From the NCBI GenBank assembly GCA_950022655.1, contig OX465579.1, forward strand, positions 20,435,088 through 20,499,087: 64,000 bases of DNA, read 5' to 3'. Origin of the DNA: Alentia gelatinosa. Taxonomy: Eukaryota; Annelida; Polychaeta; Phyllodocida; Polynoidae. Position 1 is the first letter of the stretch, and every line of letters begins with the position of its first letter. Position numbers and translations under genes: made by a program. Of the stretch, positions 23,397 to 33,309 are shown one piece after another. The notes under the pieces are model-generated. The model did no database searches. It saw nothing but the letters and a program-made list of their open reading frames with translations, and was not told where the DNA came from.

Positions 23397-23971
23397 TAAG
23401 TTTTGTAAATGTAAATACAAAAAAAATAGAGCGGTTTACGTTTACCTTCCGTTCAGCGGTTGTGCATGAATAAAAGCCTGAAGCATAAACTTTGTCCGTG
23501 GTCGAAAGCAATCAATTCTCTTAACATAGTCAGGTAAGATAAAGCCAAAACATCCTTAGTTTGCTATTGTCTTTGTGATGAATGCTGGCATATTGCACAG
23601 GCCCCCTTAATTGCGATCATAAAAGGCTCAACCTTGCGTTGTCAGGTTCCAATACTGGTCGCCATTGAATGTGAAGAAAGGATATCTGATCGAAAACTAA
23701 TCTTTTGTCGTTTGATTGGACAAAATACTCGATTTTCATACAAATGTAACAGGTGCAACGGACGTTCACATTTTTGTATACATATGCCTCTGTACATCTA
23801 TGTCTATGTGGTAACTCGTGGTGTTAAAGGTGGCCACTACATGATGTTACTCTCAAATTAGTTGTTTTAATGGGTTGAAATACATACTAATGTCAACCTT
23901 CCAGCAGGTACATCTCCTTTTTAAAACACTTCCCCAAGTGTTCTAATAGAAGAGAACATAGCACAGGGCCC

Positions 23972-24080
23972 AACTGAAAATAGGCCATGAGTTTAGTTTC
24001 CGGAGTAATCTCACAAGGCAAAGCAAAGTGAGATGATATATCACAGAAAAAAAAATGGTGTATTGTCAGCGGATAGAGTA
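23972..24080 (+). repeat. Family D hairpin module, degraded
   Basis: GAAAATAGGCCATGAGTTTA, GAGTAATCTCACAAGGCAAAG and TGAGAT recall the hairpin module at 48.98 kb. The terminal-inverted-repeat module is not evident. Confidence 0.5.
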
Positions 24081-24607
24081 AAATACCATGGATGAGATAA
24101 TGTAAAGGGGGTGTTCCACTGGACCGACGGTAGCCGATTCCTTAGCCAGACAATCGCCGATTATTATCGGATGCCCTAGAATTTCTCAAATCTTTGAAAA
24201 TGGTAATTTATTAAACTATTATTATCAGAATTAAATAAATTATAATACGTGGGCTTCCTCTAAAGGGCCCAGGAATAAATGATCGGGTGAGAAATCGGCC
24301 TGGTGGATTGTGCCCTTAAGGTGGCATACCTTGTGAAGTGACACACCTCTCCCTACAGTCTACAGCACCAGCTCACCAGTTTACCCGTCCACTCGGCTGC
24401 TCTGTGAGCGCCATGCTTGCTGCGTCATTTAACAGGATCTCCTCTCAAACGAAGCTTTCGGGTAATTCGGACAAATGTCCTGCGCTAGTAAATGTTTTAT
24501 GACGCCGGTAGACGAATGGAGCCGCCGCTAGGTGGAGCTGGGGGCAGCGCACGTCCTGCGCAAGCCGGGGTCATGTGGTGTCCACGAGAACGCCTCGAGA
24601 GGTGCCT

Positions 24608-24616
24608 GAGCTGCTC
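24608..24616. promoter_or_regulatory. GAGCTGCTC site
   Basis: Exact 9-mer in a CpG-rich unique segment (about 24500-24660). Confidence 0.4.
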
Positions 24617-24794
24617 CCTCTACCGGCCAAACGGCTCACACGGTAACTGACCAGGCGCCTGCCGTATACTTAGATTCTTGTTTATAGCATAATACAAGTA
24701 AGTGTACAAAACACCACAACTCCCGGTCGGTTTGTTTTACCATAGGTTTCTATTAAATGAAATAGTGATCACACTGTAGGCATCAAGAATTCTG

Positions 24795-24842
24795 GACCTG
24801 TCGTCGACGTTTCGGTTATAAAACCCTTCTTCAGGACTCAAT
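24795..24842 (-). ncRNA. Hammerhead-ribozyme-like motif
   Basis: On the minus strand the order is CTGAAGA (24828-24834), a short stem GGTT/AACC with a 4-nt loop, then GAAAC (24809-24813). This is the core layout of type I hammerheads known from Penelope-like elements and retrozymes (CUGANGA, stem II, GAAAC). The base expected to be U just before the cleavage-site nucleotide appears to be A, and stem I is weak. It may be a decayed ribozyme or the similar-looking coding tail of a retroelement. Confidence 0.3.
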
Positions 24843-24923
24843 CCATATAGCATAATAGTTGGAATTATGACATAATAGTCAGTTGATATTTGGAATCTTA
24901 GTGACAGTGGCCTATCACACAGT

Positions 24924-25260
24924 TTGATACGAGGGGTAGAACACCTGCAAGGCAGAGGCCTATCTCTATGTCCATTTTGTGCTGAAATCCTTTCAGAACA
25001 TATTGTAGGGCAGAGGGAAACGTTCTACTGCATTGCCACTGGCCAAGATAGGAGTTCTAATATGTGTTGCAAAGGGCCTATCAGCATAACCCAGCATCTC
25101 ATTAAAATATATTTTCTCTGTCCTTCTACGCTCACTTTAATTTGTATTTCACCTACATTAGAACTGCAATTATATTGGAAGCCCTCTGTCTATCTCACCA
25201 GTCCCTATTATCGCTCAGTCGGACGCCATGGTCGCCAACTTGTATGGCACAAACCGGAAG
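24924..25260. other. Possible decayed retroelement next to the hammerhead-like motif
   Basis: A plus-strand open frame starts at 24924 and runs to 25358. No reverse transcriptase or endonuclease motif is recognisable on either strand. Association with a retroelement rests only on the neighbouring motif. Confidence 0.15.
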
Positions 25261-25582
25261 TAGTTAATAATGCACCGGGCGGGAAGTGTGGTGAACAGTT
25301 GAAGGGGTGTGGGCGGGAAGGGGGGGGGGTGGGACCGGGCACGGTGGGTTGGGGGTAGGCCCGATAATAATGCGACCAGACGGGCATGCAGCCGCCATTG
25401 CCTTGCTGATCGGAATGCGGATAGGCTCCGGATAAAAAATGGATGAAACGTCCGGACTAACAACCCGCTGCGTCCGTCCTACCGTGACTGCTGTCACATG
25501 ACTGGTGGAGGCGATCATGTGACACCCACTGAGGCTACACAGTGGTGGTGGTGAGCGAGTTTCTGGTTGAGAGTAGAAAACT

Positions 25583-25950
25583 CGCTCAGATACGCTGCAC
25601 AGGTTAGGGAGAGATTATGTAGACTTTCAGTGTGCTGCAAAACTATCCCTTCACTATCTGCGCGCCAACCCTGTGTCATTGGTATGGGGGAATAGGACCA
25701 GCGCCTCAGTGTCTCAGATGAGTGTCTAGCCGACTATTACCAGTCACCACAGACCGACGTACCTCAATGACCGACTAGTGTTCGGACACTACAAAAGTAG
25801 TTGTAGAAGTAGCCGGTTGCCATGTCGGTTACAGCGAATGCCCCACAGGCTGAACAAAAATGAAACCTTTTATTTGTTTCCTTTTTAAAAGATATAATAC
25901 CACGCTCATTCATCATTAATGTAAAGACCATTTGCTCCTAGTTATATATG
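25583..25950 (+). repeat. Family G dispersed repeat, copy 2
   Basis: Same orientation and block order as 12.55 kb, including AACTATCCCTTCACTATCTG and CCCACAGGCTGAACAAAAATGAAACC. The middle third has diverged more than the ends. Confidence 0.75.
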
Positions 25951-25959
25951 GTCCCGCAA

Positions 25960-26390
25960 CTATTCTTTGATGGCTACCATGCAGCGATCTTATTGCGTCC
26001 TAGTTTTGTTACAACACGAGGTGATTTGACGTCAATGGCATGTGTCGTGGACATTTATGTTTCATGTAGATGTCGACTCAGATATCGGCTTTATGACCTG
26101 CAAACCATGCTCACAGATAAGCACAGTTTGTCAGATACTGTACGTGTGTTTGTCAAAATTATTCACGCTGCCACAAGTGTTCAAGAAGAGTTACATCTTA
26201 ACCTATTTAATCGCTTTTTGTAAGATTATTCTGGAAGCACATCCACAAGGGGGTCAGTATCAGGACATTTACTTAAGCTGTTCATGTATCTGTTAAAGTG
26301 GGATTCACACGGTGAGAATTTTGTGTAGATCCTGAGATGTATACCTATGTCCTTACTGAGGTGGCTACTAAGCTATGGATATACATATGT
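25960..26390. other. Unique sequence, nothing recognised
   Basis: Overlapping open frames of 91 and 84 codons (25948-26296) share no feature with known proteins. Confidence 0.3.
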
Positions 26391-26399
26391 AGATTGTTC

Positions 26400-26565
26400 G
26401 AAATGTAGAACTATGGTAACAAGCCAAATGTTGAATCTGGAAAAGAATCATTGGTTTCTGTTATATCTCATGATTGCTGACGTTGCTGGTTGAAAATCCT
26501 GTACTCTGTACATGAATCCTCATTGCGTCAATAAAGAAATATTTTCAAAAAAAATAAAATAAATG
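26400..26565 (+). other. 3'-end-like segment with AATAAAG and A-rich tail
   Basis: AATAAAG at 26530-26536 is followed 9 bp later by an A-rich run (AAAAAAAATAAAATAAA). This looks like the 3' end of a retroposed transcript or of a real gene. The 29.82-kb insertion carries the same AATAAAGAAAT word before its A run, hinting at one retroelement family. No coding sequence was tied to it. Confidence 0.35.
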
Positions 26566-26579
26566 TACTTCACAGGATG

Positions 26580-28240
26580 TTTGTCTGGGACAAATCCTGC
26601 TGATGTTCTCTACTGGATCACAATCTCCTCGTTAGAATCGTAGGGTTCTATTTCCTTCAGTATTTTCCCTGAAATTGTTGAAAACAATTACCCCTAACAA
26701 GGTACGGAATCTGACGTTTAAAATCTTTGGGGTATTTTGGTAAGGCAAATGGACCCACTGCTGAGTTGCCGACAAAGTACCCAACCTAGGCAATAGGAGG
26801 CCAGCAAGCAGGAACACATATTTTACACACCCGTACCAGTCAAATATCGATTGATGTACAAGTGAGGATAATAAAAATGATTTCTTTTTAAATTAGGTGG
26901 TTAATGAATTTGTTTCTTCCTGTCTGATTGGAGAGTGAGTGGCAGACAGTGAAGAAAAACGGCCAAGGCGGACATTTGCCAGGTACCAAATCACTGCTCA
27001 GTAACTGGCTGATTAACTAACATTTCCATTTGTCGGTGCCTAGTGTTTAAACTAATCCCTGTCTATTTGACAAGACACGCCTGACAGTTATTTTCCGTGT
27101 GTAAACGGCTTTGGCAGGGTGTTATGGCGTTTAGATTGACATGAATCGACGCGCTGATTTCATTCCAAACTCAATTTTTGGAACTAATTGTCTAAGGTGC
27201 CTGCTTAAAGAAGGGATCTTTTATATGCTAAGCTGTTTATGCATCGGCTTCGGCAGCAGACTCAGTTGAGGAGAAGTTCCCTTAGAATCACCCCCGACCA
27301 AAAATAATACTGTCGTTGCCGTTGCATGCATAAATTCGGTATTACGTTGAAAAACTATGTTGGCAAATTTACAACTCATGAATATTAATATACCATATTT
27401 GAATTGAGGTGTAGTGGCAGAAATTAGATAGAATCTGATTACCACTGAGGGAAAAGGCAGTGTAATGTAAACGATGGACTCTCATGGGTAGACATATTAG
27501 GACGCTCTCTGGGCTTTTGAACTAGCCCAGTGAGGGAACCACCTAACCGTAATTAAAGCTATATATTCACAGAATAAAACAGTGTTTCCCCTATTGAAGA
27601 CACTCACTAAGGCGACCAATTGGATGAAGTATCTTTGACCCTGTAAAATCTGGGGTGCATTTTACCCCCTTCCTATCCTCCACCAACCCAGTCCGAATTT
27701 TTAAGCTTGAATCCACCACACACTCCCCTGCCGGTAAACCCCTTCCCCAACCCCACCCCCACCCCGTACTCCCTCTGTTGGCCGTGGCGGTTTGTTTGTG
27801 GGGGCGTGGATTGTCGCTGATGACGCGGTTCGGGGGGGGGGAGGGAAATATTGCAATAAAGTGGATCCGATTTACACATGTTACAAGCCGGAGTCATCAA
27901 GCAGGCTTCTGATGGTCCAATCTGGGCTGGGGCCTGTTAATCTGGCGCTAACCATTTGAACCATACACTAATTACCACTGGCGCCCGGCGCTGATGAATA
28001 ATTAAGACGGGGAGATGGGCCTGGCGTTGGCACGCCGGCTGTGGCCACCAATCTTGTTATGTCCTGCTGATGAGTTCCCGAAGATGCTAGGTGTGTGCGG
28101 GGCGGGGCACGGGTAGGTTAGACTGGCAACGCTAGGCTTTCTCCAAGAGAAGGGTGGTGATGCAAGATAGAGAAGCATGTGGGGACAGCTGGGAGATAGT
28201 GTACTTACTACAGTGTGGCATCAACATCTGTGGATGGTAC
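26580..28240. other. Unique sequence, nothing recognised
   Basis: It contains short open frames, a C-rich tract near 27730-27775 and a G run near 27833. No repeats or gene evidence were seen. Confidence 0.35.
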
Positions 28241-28249
28241 CCATTTAGG

Positions 28250-28672
28250 GGCCCCTCCCACCTACTACGATTAAGTCTACGATTAACCCTTTGGCCGCGT
28301 CGGCGACAAACTGAAAAAATCATGGAGGTGTTGCCGACAAACTCCTCAATTAGTCAGGTTTTGTCGCCGACGAACTAGCTCCGCGCCGACGCACTACGAC
28401 GCACTACAACAAAAAAACGTTAATCGTAGAGGCTCTACGATATTCAAACATGTTTGAATTTCGTAGCGCGTCGTAGTGCGTCGTAGTGCGTTGGAAGGTT
28501 AATCGCAGAGCGCAGCGGTTTGTCGCTGCAATTGGGCCCTCCCACCTACTACGACGCACTACGATTAAGTCTGAGATGGCAGCGCTTGTCGGCGACGCCG
28601 TCGGCGACACGCGCAGCCATCGCTAACTTAATCGTAGTGCGTCGTAGTAGGTGGGAGGGCCCCCTAAGTCTC
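28250..28672. mobile_element. Non-autonomous DNA element with GGGCCC-type terminal repeats
   Basis: The left end GGGGCCCCTCCCACCTACTA and right end TAGTAGGTGGGAGGGCCCCC are inverted, each preceded or followed by TA. A third copy of the end (GGGCCCTCCCACCTACTACG, about 28532-28551) lies inside, in left-end orientation. This suggests a composite or nested pair. The interior repeats CGACGCACTACGA and GTCGGCGAC words. There is no transposase. A TA duplication fits Tc1/mariner-like elements; a TWA reading would fit PIF/Harbinger. Confidence 0.7.
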
Positions 28673-28759
28673 TGATGGTTCAAGTAGTATGGGATAAGAA
28701 CCCCAGTGATTCTCTTTTAAGTGCATTCAGATTTTTGCAAATAAGTTTTTCGAACTCGG

Positions 28760-28832
28760 TTCATCCAAACACACCAAAACAACTCGGAACAGATTTCACT
28801 CAGGCACCCTAGCTCTGTCTCCATATACTACA
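28760..28832. repeat. Family E, right half only
   Basis: AACAACTCGGAACAGATTTCA, CAGGCACCCTAGCTCTGTC and CCATATACTA match the right half of the family E elements. No left arm was found. Confidence 0.6.
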
Positions 28833-28839
28833 TAAGGTC

Positions 28840-29430
28840 AGGATATGCAAATTAGTCATTGTGTGAGGTTTCTGGTAATTCCCTTCTTGATTTCATTAAA
28901 ACTCTTTGTGCCTGGTGCTTATTAGAGTTCAGGTAGAACCACCTCTGGTAAATACATGTCACTGACACCCTCTTACCTTGCATCCGGTTACAATCCTAAG
29001 GGAGGAGAAATCAAACAATAGGCGACACGCAGGTGGCTTAGTATCAAAAGAGAGAAACTAATTTGATTCCTCTTTTTCTAAGTGATTCCTCCGTTCTTTG
29101 TCAAACGGATTACTTAAAAGACGGTCGGCTAATTAATTATATTGTTTTAGGTCACCTTCTTCTGTTGAAGCCAAGAATTCTAAGTCAAGCAAGATTCTGA
29201 TGTTAACGGAAGAAATGATGAAAATGTAGGCTCTTTGGTTTGTCTCGTAATAGTAAGACAACGCGTTTTTATATATAAAAGAGGATTCTGTTCAGTAAAT
29301 TAATTTGTTTGTAATAATCTGAAATATTATCAGTTTATTCGTTCGCGGGAAAGTACACCTCAGTAGATAAGGTTGTCGCCAGAGCCTCTCCTTAGATGAT
29401 ATCAATAATGTGTTTAGAGTTGCAGTTATA
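28840..29430. other. Unique AT-rich sequence
   Basis: No gene, array or inverted repeat recognised. Confidence 0.35.
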
Positions 29431-29693
29431 AAACGAGTGTGTTGAGTTGGTCTATATACGCTAAATTGAGCATCTCATCCCAAAACCATGTTGTGTTGAT
29501 CTGAGTGCTCTATATTAAGTTGCTCATCATAAAACTAGGCAATTATCATGCTGGAAAACATTACCACAAAAGATCCTTCCAGGAAATACACTCCCCCAAC
29601 GGGTTTAGACAACTCTAACAGGACAAAAATTTACCACAATTCTCATGCTGTGTTGAGGTGATGTATATCGAGGTAGGCATCATAGAATTTGGC

Positions 29694-29843
29694 AGACCCT
29701 GGTCTGGGTAGGGTGATGAAAATCAGCCAATCTGGACATGGCTGACACTCACGCCCCTTTGTTAACCAGCTTACAAATAGGGACTGCTTCTATGGAAATG
29801 ATGTTTTTATTGTGGTTAATAAAGAAATTCACAAAAAAACAAC
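29694..29843 (+). mobile_element. A-tailed insertion (probable retroposed fragment)
   Basis: About 150 bp of non-array sequence ends AATAAAG (29818-29824), then TTCAC and an A run. It sits cleanly between minisatellite units, which fits a retroposed 3' end. No internal RNA polymerase III boxes were recognised, so it is not called a SINE. Confidence 0.45.
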
Positions 29844-30042
29844 CTCATGATGTGTTGAGGTGTGCTATATATCAAGTCACTCATCATACGATTTGGCAAC
29901 CATTATGATCTGTTGAGGTATGCTATATATCGTGAGACTCATCATAGAATTTGGCAATCATCATGATATGCTGAGGCGCTACACATCAAGTTACTCATCA
30001 TAGAATTAGGCAACCACCATGATGTATCAAGGTATGCCACTT

Positions 30043-30338
30043 ATCCTACCCCTAATATAAAATCCCATAGGCTTAACATTGGGTTTCCGTATGCCACGCT
30101 GACTGGCATACAGAGTTTTATATGCCACTAGTGGCATACAGCATTGTTATCACGTAATATTCCAAAATGGAGGAGATAGGGTAGGATAAAATCAAAACCT
30201 GATTCGTTTTAAACTTGGTCACCGCATTCCACTCCTGAAGTTTTGGCTCCGGACTTCACTCGGCTTCGCCTCATGAAGTCACTTTGCCAAACTCCAGTCG
30301 TGGAATACGGTGGCCAAGATTAAACCTCATCCAGTTTT
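30043..30338 (-). repeat. Family C two-module foldback, copy 2 (reversed)
   Basis: Module 2 (30043-30187, ATCCTACCC to GTAGGAT) comes first and module 1 (30194-30338) second, the exact reverse of 13.59-13.89 kb. Long blocks such as GTTTTGGCTCCGGACTTCAC match. Its position inside the 58-bp array gives an insertion site that can be checked against an uninterrupted unit. Confidence 0.85.
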
Positions 30339-30403
30339 ACGATAATATCGAGTTACTCATTATAAAACTAGGCCTGCATCCCTCATGAGGTGCGCTCTGC
30401 ACT

Positions 30404-30412
30404 GAGCTGCTC
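30404..30412. promoter_or_regulatory. GAGCTGCTC site
   Basis: Exact 9-mer, flanked CACT and ACTGCC, at the edge of the 58-bp array. Confidence 0.4.
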
Positions 30413-30419
30413 ACTGCCT

Positions 30420-31930
30420 CCTGCACCCCTCGGATCCTGCCTTTACATTACAGAGCAGGGTCCCCAGCCTCAGAGGCAGTGAGGCGAGTAACTGATGAAG
30501 GCACTTTACTGGTATTCACCTCGGATGTCGCAGCTGTCACACCTCTTGTGTCTGGCTGCTCATCTGTCATTGTAACCTTCGCGGCTCTAGTTCACGTCAC
30601 AGGGGGTCGGGGATCCGGGTCTAAGGTGTGTCCCACCCGCGTTGCCAGCCGGTGGGGATTTTATGCCCGAATAGATGAAATTGATGAGCTTGGGAGACAT
30701 GAAGGCGACTTAACGACCAATCAGACGGTCACGTCCTCGCTTATTTTATGATGATTTATTCCCACGTCAGGATCTTGAGATGGTGATGTACGCAGAAACG
30801 AGTCAAGGTGCTGAGGACACCTACTGAACTGGAGATATATTAGATTAGGATAGAATTATGAGATTTGAATTGAAGGTAGACATATATGATTAATGATAAT
30901 ATTCACAGACTTCATCAGAAGTCGGCATTGTTCTGTGGGGATTACACAGAGTCTGTGAATGAAAACATCGCTTTAAGCGATAGAGGTACTAAAAGTGGGA
31001 ATTTCGAATAATCTCCCTTTAATTCCTGTCGCCCGCCTCTTCATTTAAGATGTATCGGTGCATCCACTTAATGAACTACATTTTTATGAATGATTATCTG
31101 TCTTATCCATTTTTAATTGAACGTGATTGTGAAGTTGCACTTGGCAAACCCCATTCTCTACCCCTTAGAATGGGAACACACGAGAAGACATTCGCCCAAA
31201 TGAATTGATAAACTGGTTATATTTACAATCACTTTACTTGCTCGAAACAATCAATTCGTGAATTGGATCTCTTAGAATATGCTAGATGAGCCTAAATCTG
31301 CGATTCCTACTGAGGACTAAATCAATGTAACATAATTAGACGTTGTCTAGCGGCCATCTATAAAATATAATGTACGCAAAATTCCTAAACCCCACACCTT
31401 CTCTATCTTGTACGCATCACATTAAAGAAGAGAAGTACGTAAAATTTCCAAATTATTCAACGCCCACCCCCTCACTGTGTACGTACTTTATGGAAACCTC
31501 AAAGAGATTTGACCTGGGCAGAATCCCCTTTTCCCTATACTTCTTCATGTAGCGCTATTGGTCCCAGACATACTGATTCACCATCAATGTAAAACCAGGG
31601 GTCTGCCAGGGTCTGTACTTGGGGATTTAGCCGTTTTTGTCAGCCAACTAAAGCTGTCTAGTTCTAGGATCAATTTTCGTACTCTTGCCAGGTGGGCTTG
31701 TCAAGAAACTGCGCGAGACCCCGATCCCCACACCCCCACCCACCCACTTGCCCCACCTCCACCACCACAGACACACAATACATGCCTTGTGCGAGTAACT
31801 CACAGGTCCCTCTCTCTGTATTGCTTGTTTGTTTGTTTGATCTTAGTTCTCGTCAACGATTTCAGATAATTTCCAGACTATCTCAAGGTTTCGCTTTTCT
31901 CACTGCTTGTACACCATTAGGCACTGATCG
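30420..31930. other. Unique sequence, nothing recognised
   Basis: There is an imperfect hairpin around CACAGACTTCATCAGAAG...ACACAGAGTCTGTGAA (30904-30960). Short open frames here have no recognisable features. Confidence 0.35.
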
Positions 31931-31944
31931 AATCTATGAGAATA

Positions 31945-32184
31945 GCTGAGCTAGAAATTTCAACTATACATATTTACCGAGGTGAGGGATTAGCTGAGCT
32001 AGAAATTTCAACTATACATATTTACCGAGGTGAGGGATTAGCTGAGCTAGAAATTTCAACTATACATATTTACCGAGGTGAGGGATTAGCTGAGCTAGAA
32101 ATTTCAACTATACATATTTACCGAGGTGAGGGATTAGCTGAGCTAGAAATTTCAACTATACATATTTACCGAGGTGAGGGTTCT
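31945..32184 (+). repeat. Perfect 48-bp minisatellite, five copies
   Basis: The unit (GCTGAGCTAGAAATTTCAAC..., 48 bp) repeats five times with no substitution seen until the last unit's end. As 48 is divisible by 3, one frame stays open as repeats of AELEISTIHIYRGEGL. This is probably incidental. Perfect identity means recent amplification or homogenisation. Confidence 0.95.
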
Positions 32185-32195
32185 TTTATTTGACA

Positions 32196-32675
32196 CACCA
32201 CATGGACATGGTATAAGAACGATTGTCCTTTGATATTGCAGAACATATATACTACTGCTAGTTATGAAGGAGAAGGTAGCTGCACACCACACCATATAGA
32301 CATGGTATGAGAACGACTGGCCTTTGATATAGCAGTAAATCTAATACTTCTGGGTATGAGGGAGAAAGGTGGCTATACACCACACCATATAGACATGGTA
32401 TGAGAACGACTGGCCTTTGATATAGCAGTAAATCTAATACTTCTGGGTATGAGGGAGAAAGGTGGCTATACACCACACCATATTGACATGGTATGAGAAC
32501 GACTGGCCTTTGATATAGCAGTAAATCTAATACTTCTGGGTATGAGGGAGAAAGGTGGCTATACACCACACCACCCCACATGGATGTAGTATGAGAAGGA
32601 TACTATTTTATATAGCAAGGACCGAACCCCTTGGGATTACCAGTTCAGTGCCTTACCCACTGAGCTTTATCTCAA
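32196..32675 (-). mobile_element. SINE-like unit: tRNA-related head plus 93-bp tandem body
   Basis: Read on the minus strand, a tRNA-like head comes first: A-box-like AAGCTCAGTGG (32657-32667) and B-box-like GGTTCGGTCC (32619-32628). Next are about four units of 93 bp (landmark CATATAGACATGG at 32293, 32386 and 32479), each containing GCTATATCAAAGGCC and CCCTCATACCCAGAAG. The head itself runs into a unit-like TTGCTATATA. tRNA-derived promoters with tandem bodies are known among invertebrate SINEs. No target duplication was determined. Confidence 0.65.
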
Positions 32676-32677
32676 GA

Positions 32678-32936
32678 TATTTGTTCTCCATAGACTTAAC
32701 ATTAGAAACTCGTATCTAACACCCATTAGATATTTAGGAAAAATACCCAATGGGGATAATGTCACAAATGTTAGCCCATTAGTCAATATTAAGGGTGAGA
32801 TAAGTTCAGAAACCCATTCAAGTTTAGGGTCAGAGCTCGATCCCATCTCATTTGAATCACATAGCAATTCAACGGCTTCGCCTTGTGAATTACAACGTGA
32901 TTCAAACTCGATGGGATACGAGCTCAGACCCTAAAC
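32678..32936 (-). repeat. Family D two-module relative with a 115-bp palindrome
   Basis: The first part (about 32678-32798) keeps GAAACTCGTATCTAACACCC, GATAATGTCACAAATGTTAG and GTGAGATAA. The hairpin module (32822-32936) is long and well paired, from GTTTAGGGTC at the left to GACCCTAAAC at the right, with the inner arms GAGCTCGATCCCATC and GATGGGATACGAGCTC. The hairpin sequence differs from that of other D copies, so modules may be exchanged. Confidence 0.7.
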
Positions 32937-33292
32937 TTTCTTGGGTTTCCTCTATAAACTCCCCACCCCTTACAACCCCTCTCATGTGTCCCCACCAGGA
33001 CACAATGCGTGCGGGTGGTAGAAGTTCCCCACTATGTGTGTGAGTGGTTATCTACCTCGTCCACCGCCTCTCCTCAGGTGCTAACAGATGTGCTCCTTCT
33101 TGATCTCCTCTGTCATGTCATTTGGGTCTGCTCGCAATGCTTGTCCCACCCTCCCGGACTGACACCCTATCCGCAGTTAGCGTCCCGTTGTCGTGCTCCC
33201 TCACGCGCCATGCACGTGCGGCCCCCGCCCCTCACACAGGCTGGGCGCGCCCTCCAGACCGCCGCTATAGTTTATAGCCTGCCCCATATTTC

Positions 33293-33301
33293 GAGCTGCT
33301 C
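33293..33301. promoter_or_regulatory. GAGCTGCTC site
   Basis: Exact 9-mer in unique sequence, flanked ATTTC and GCCCG. Confidence 0.4.
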
Positions 33302-33309
33302 GCCCGTCA

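Larger units (their letters stand above)
29435..30395 (+). repeat. 58-bp minisatellite broken by two insertions
   Basis: Units carry TGTTGAGG, GCTATATATC and CTCATCATA-AATTTGGCAA blocks. TGTTGAGG-type starts lie at 29853, 29911 and 29969 (58 bp apart), with older units at about 29437, 29491 and 29647. The array is interrupted by an A-tailed segment (29694-29843) and by family C copy 2 (30043-30338), after which unit sequence GAGTTACTCATTATAAAACTAGGC resumes. Confidence 0.8.

Noticed and set aside
31936..32193. The 48-bp array as a repeat-protein gene
   Set aside because: The open frame follows from the 48-bp period. No signal peptide, splice site or flanking coding sequence was seen.
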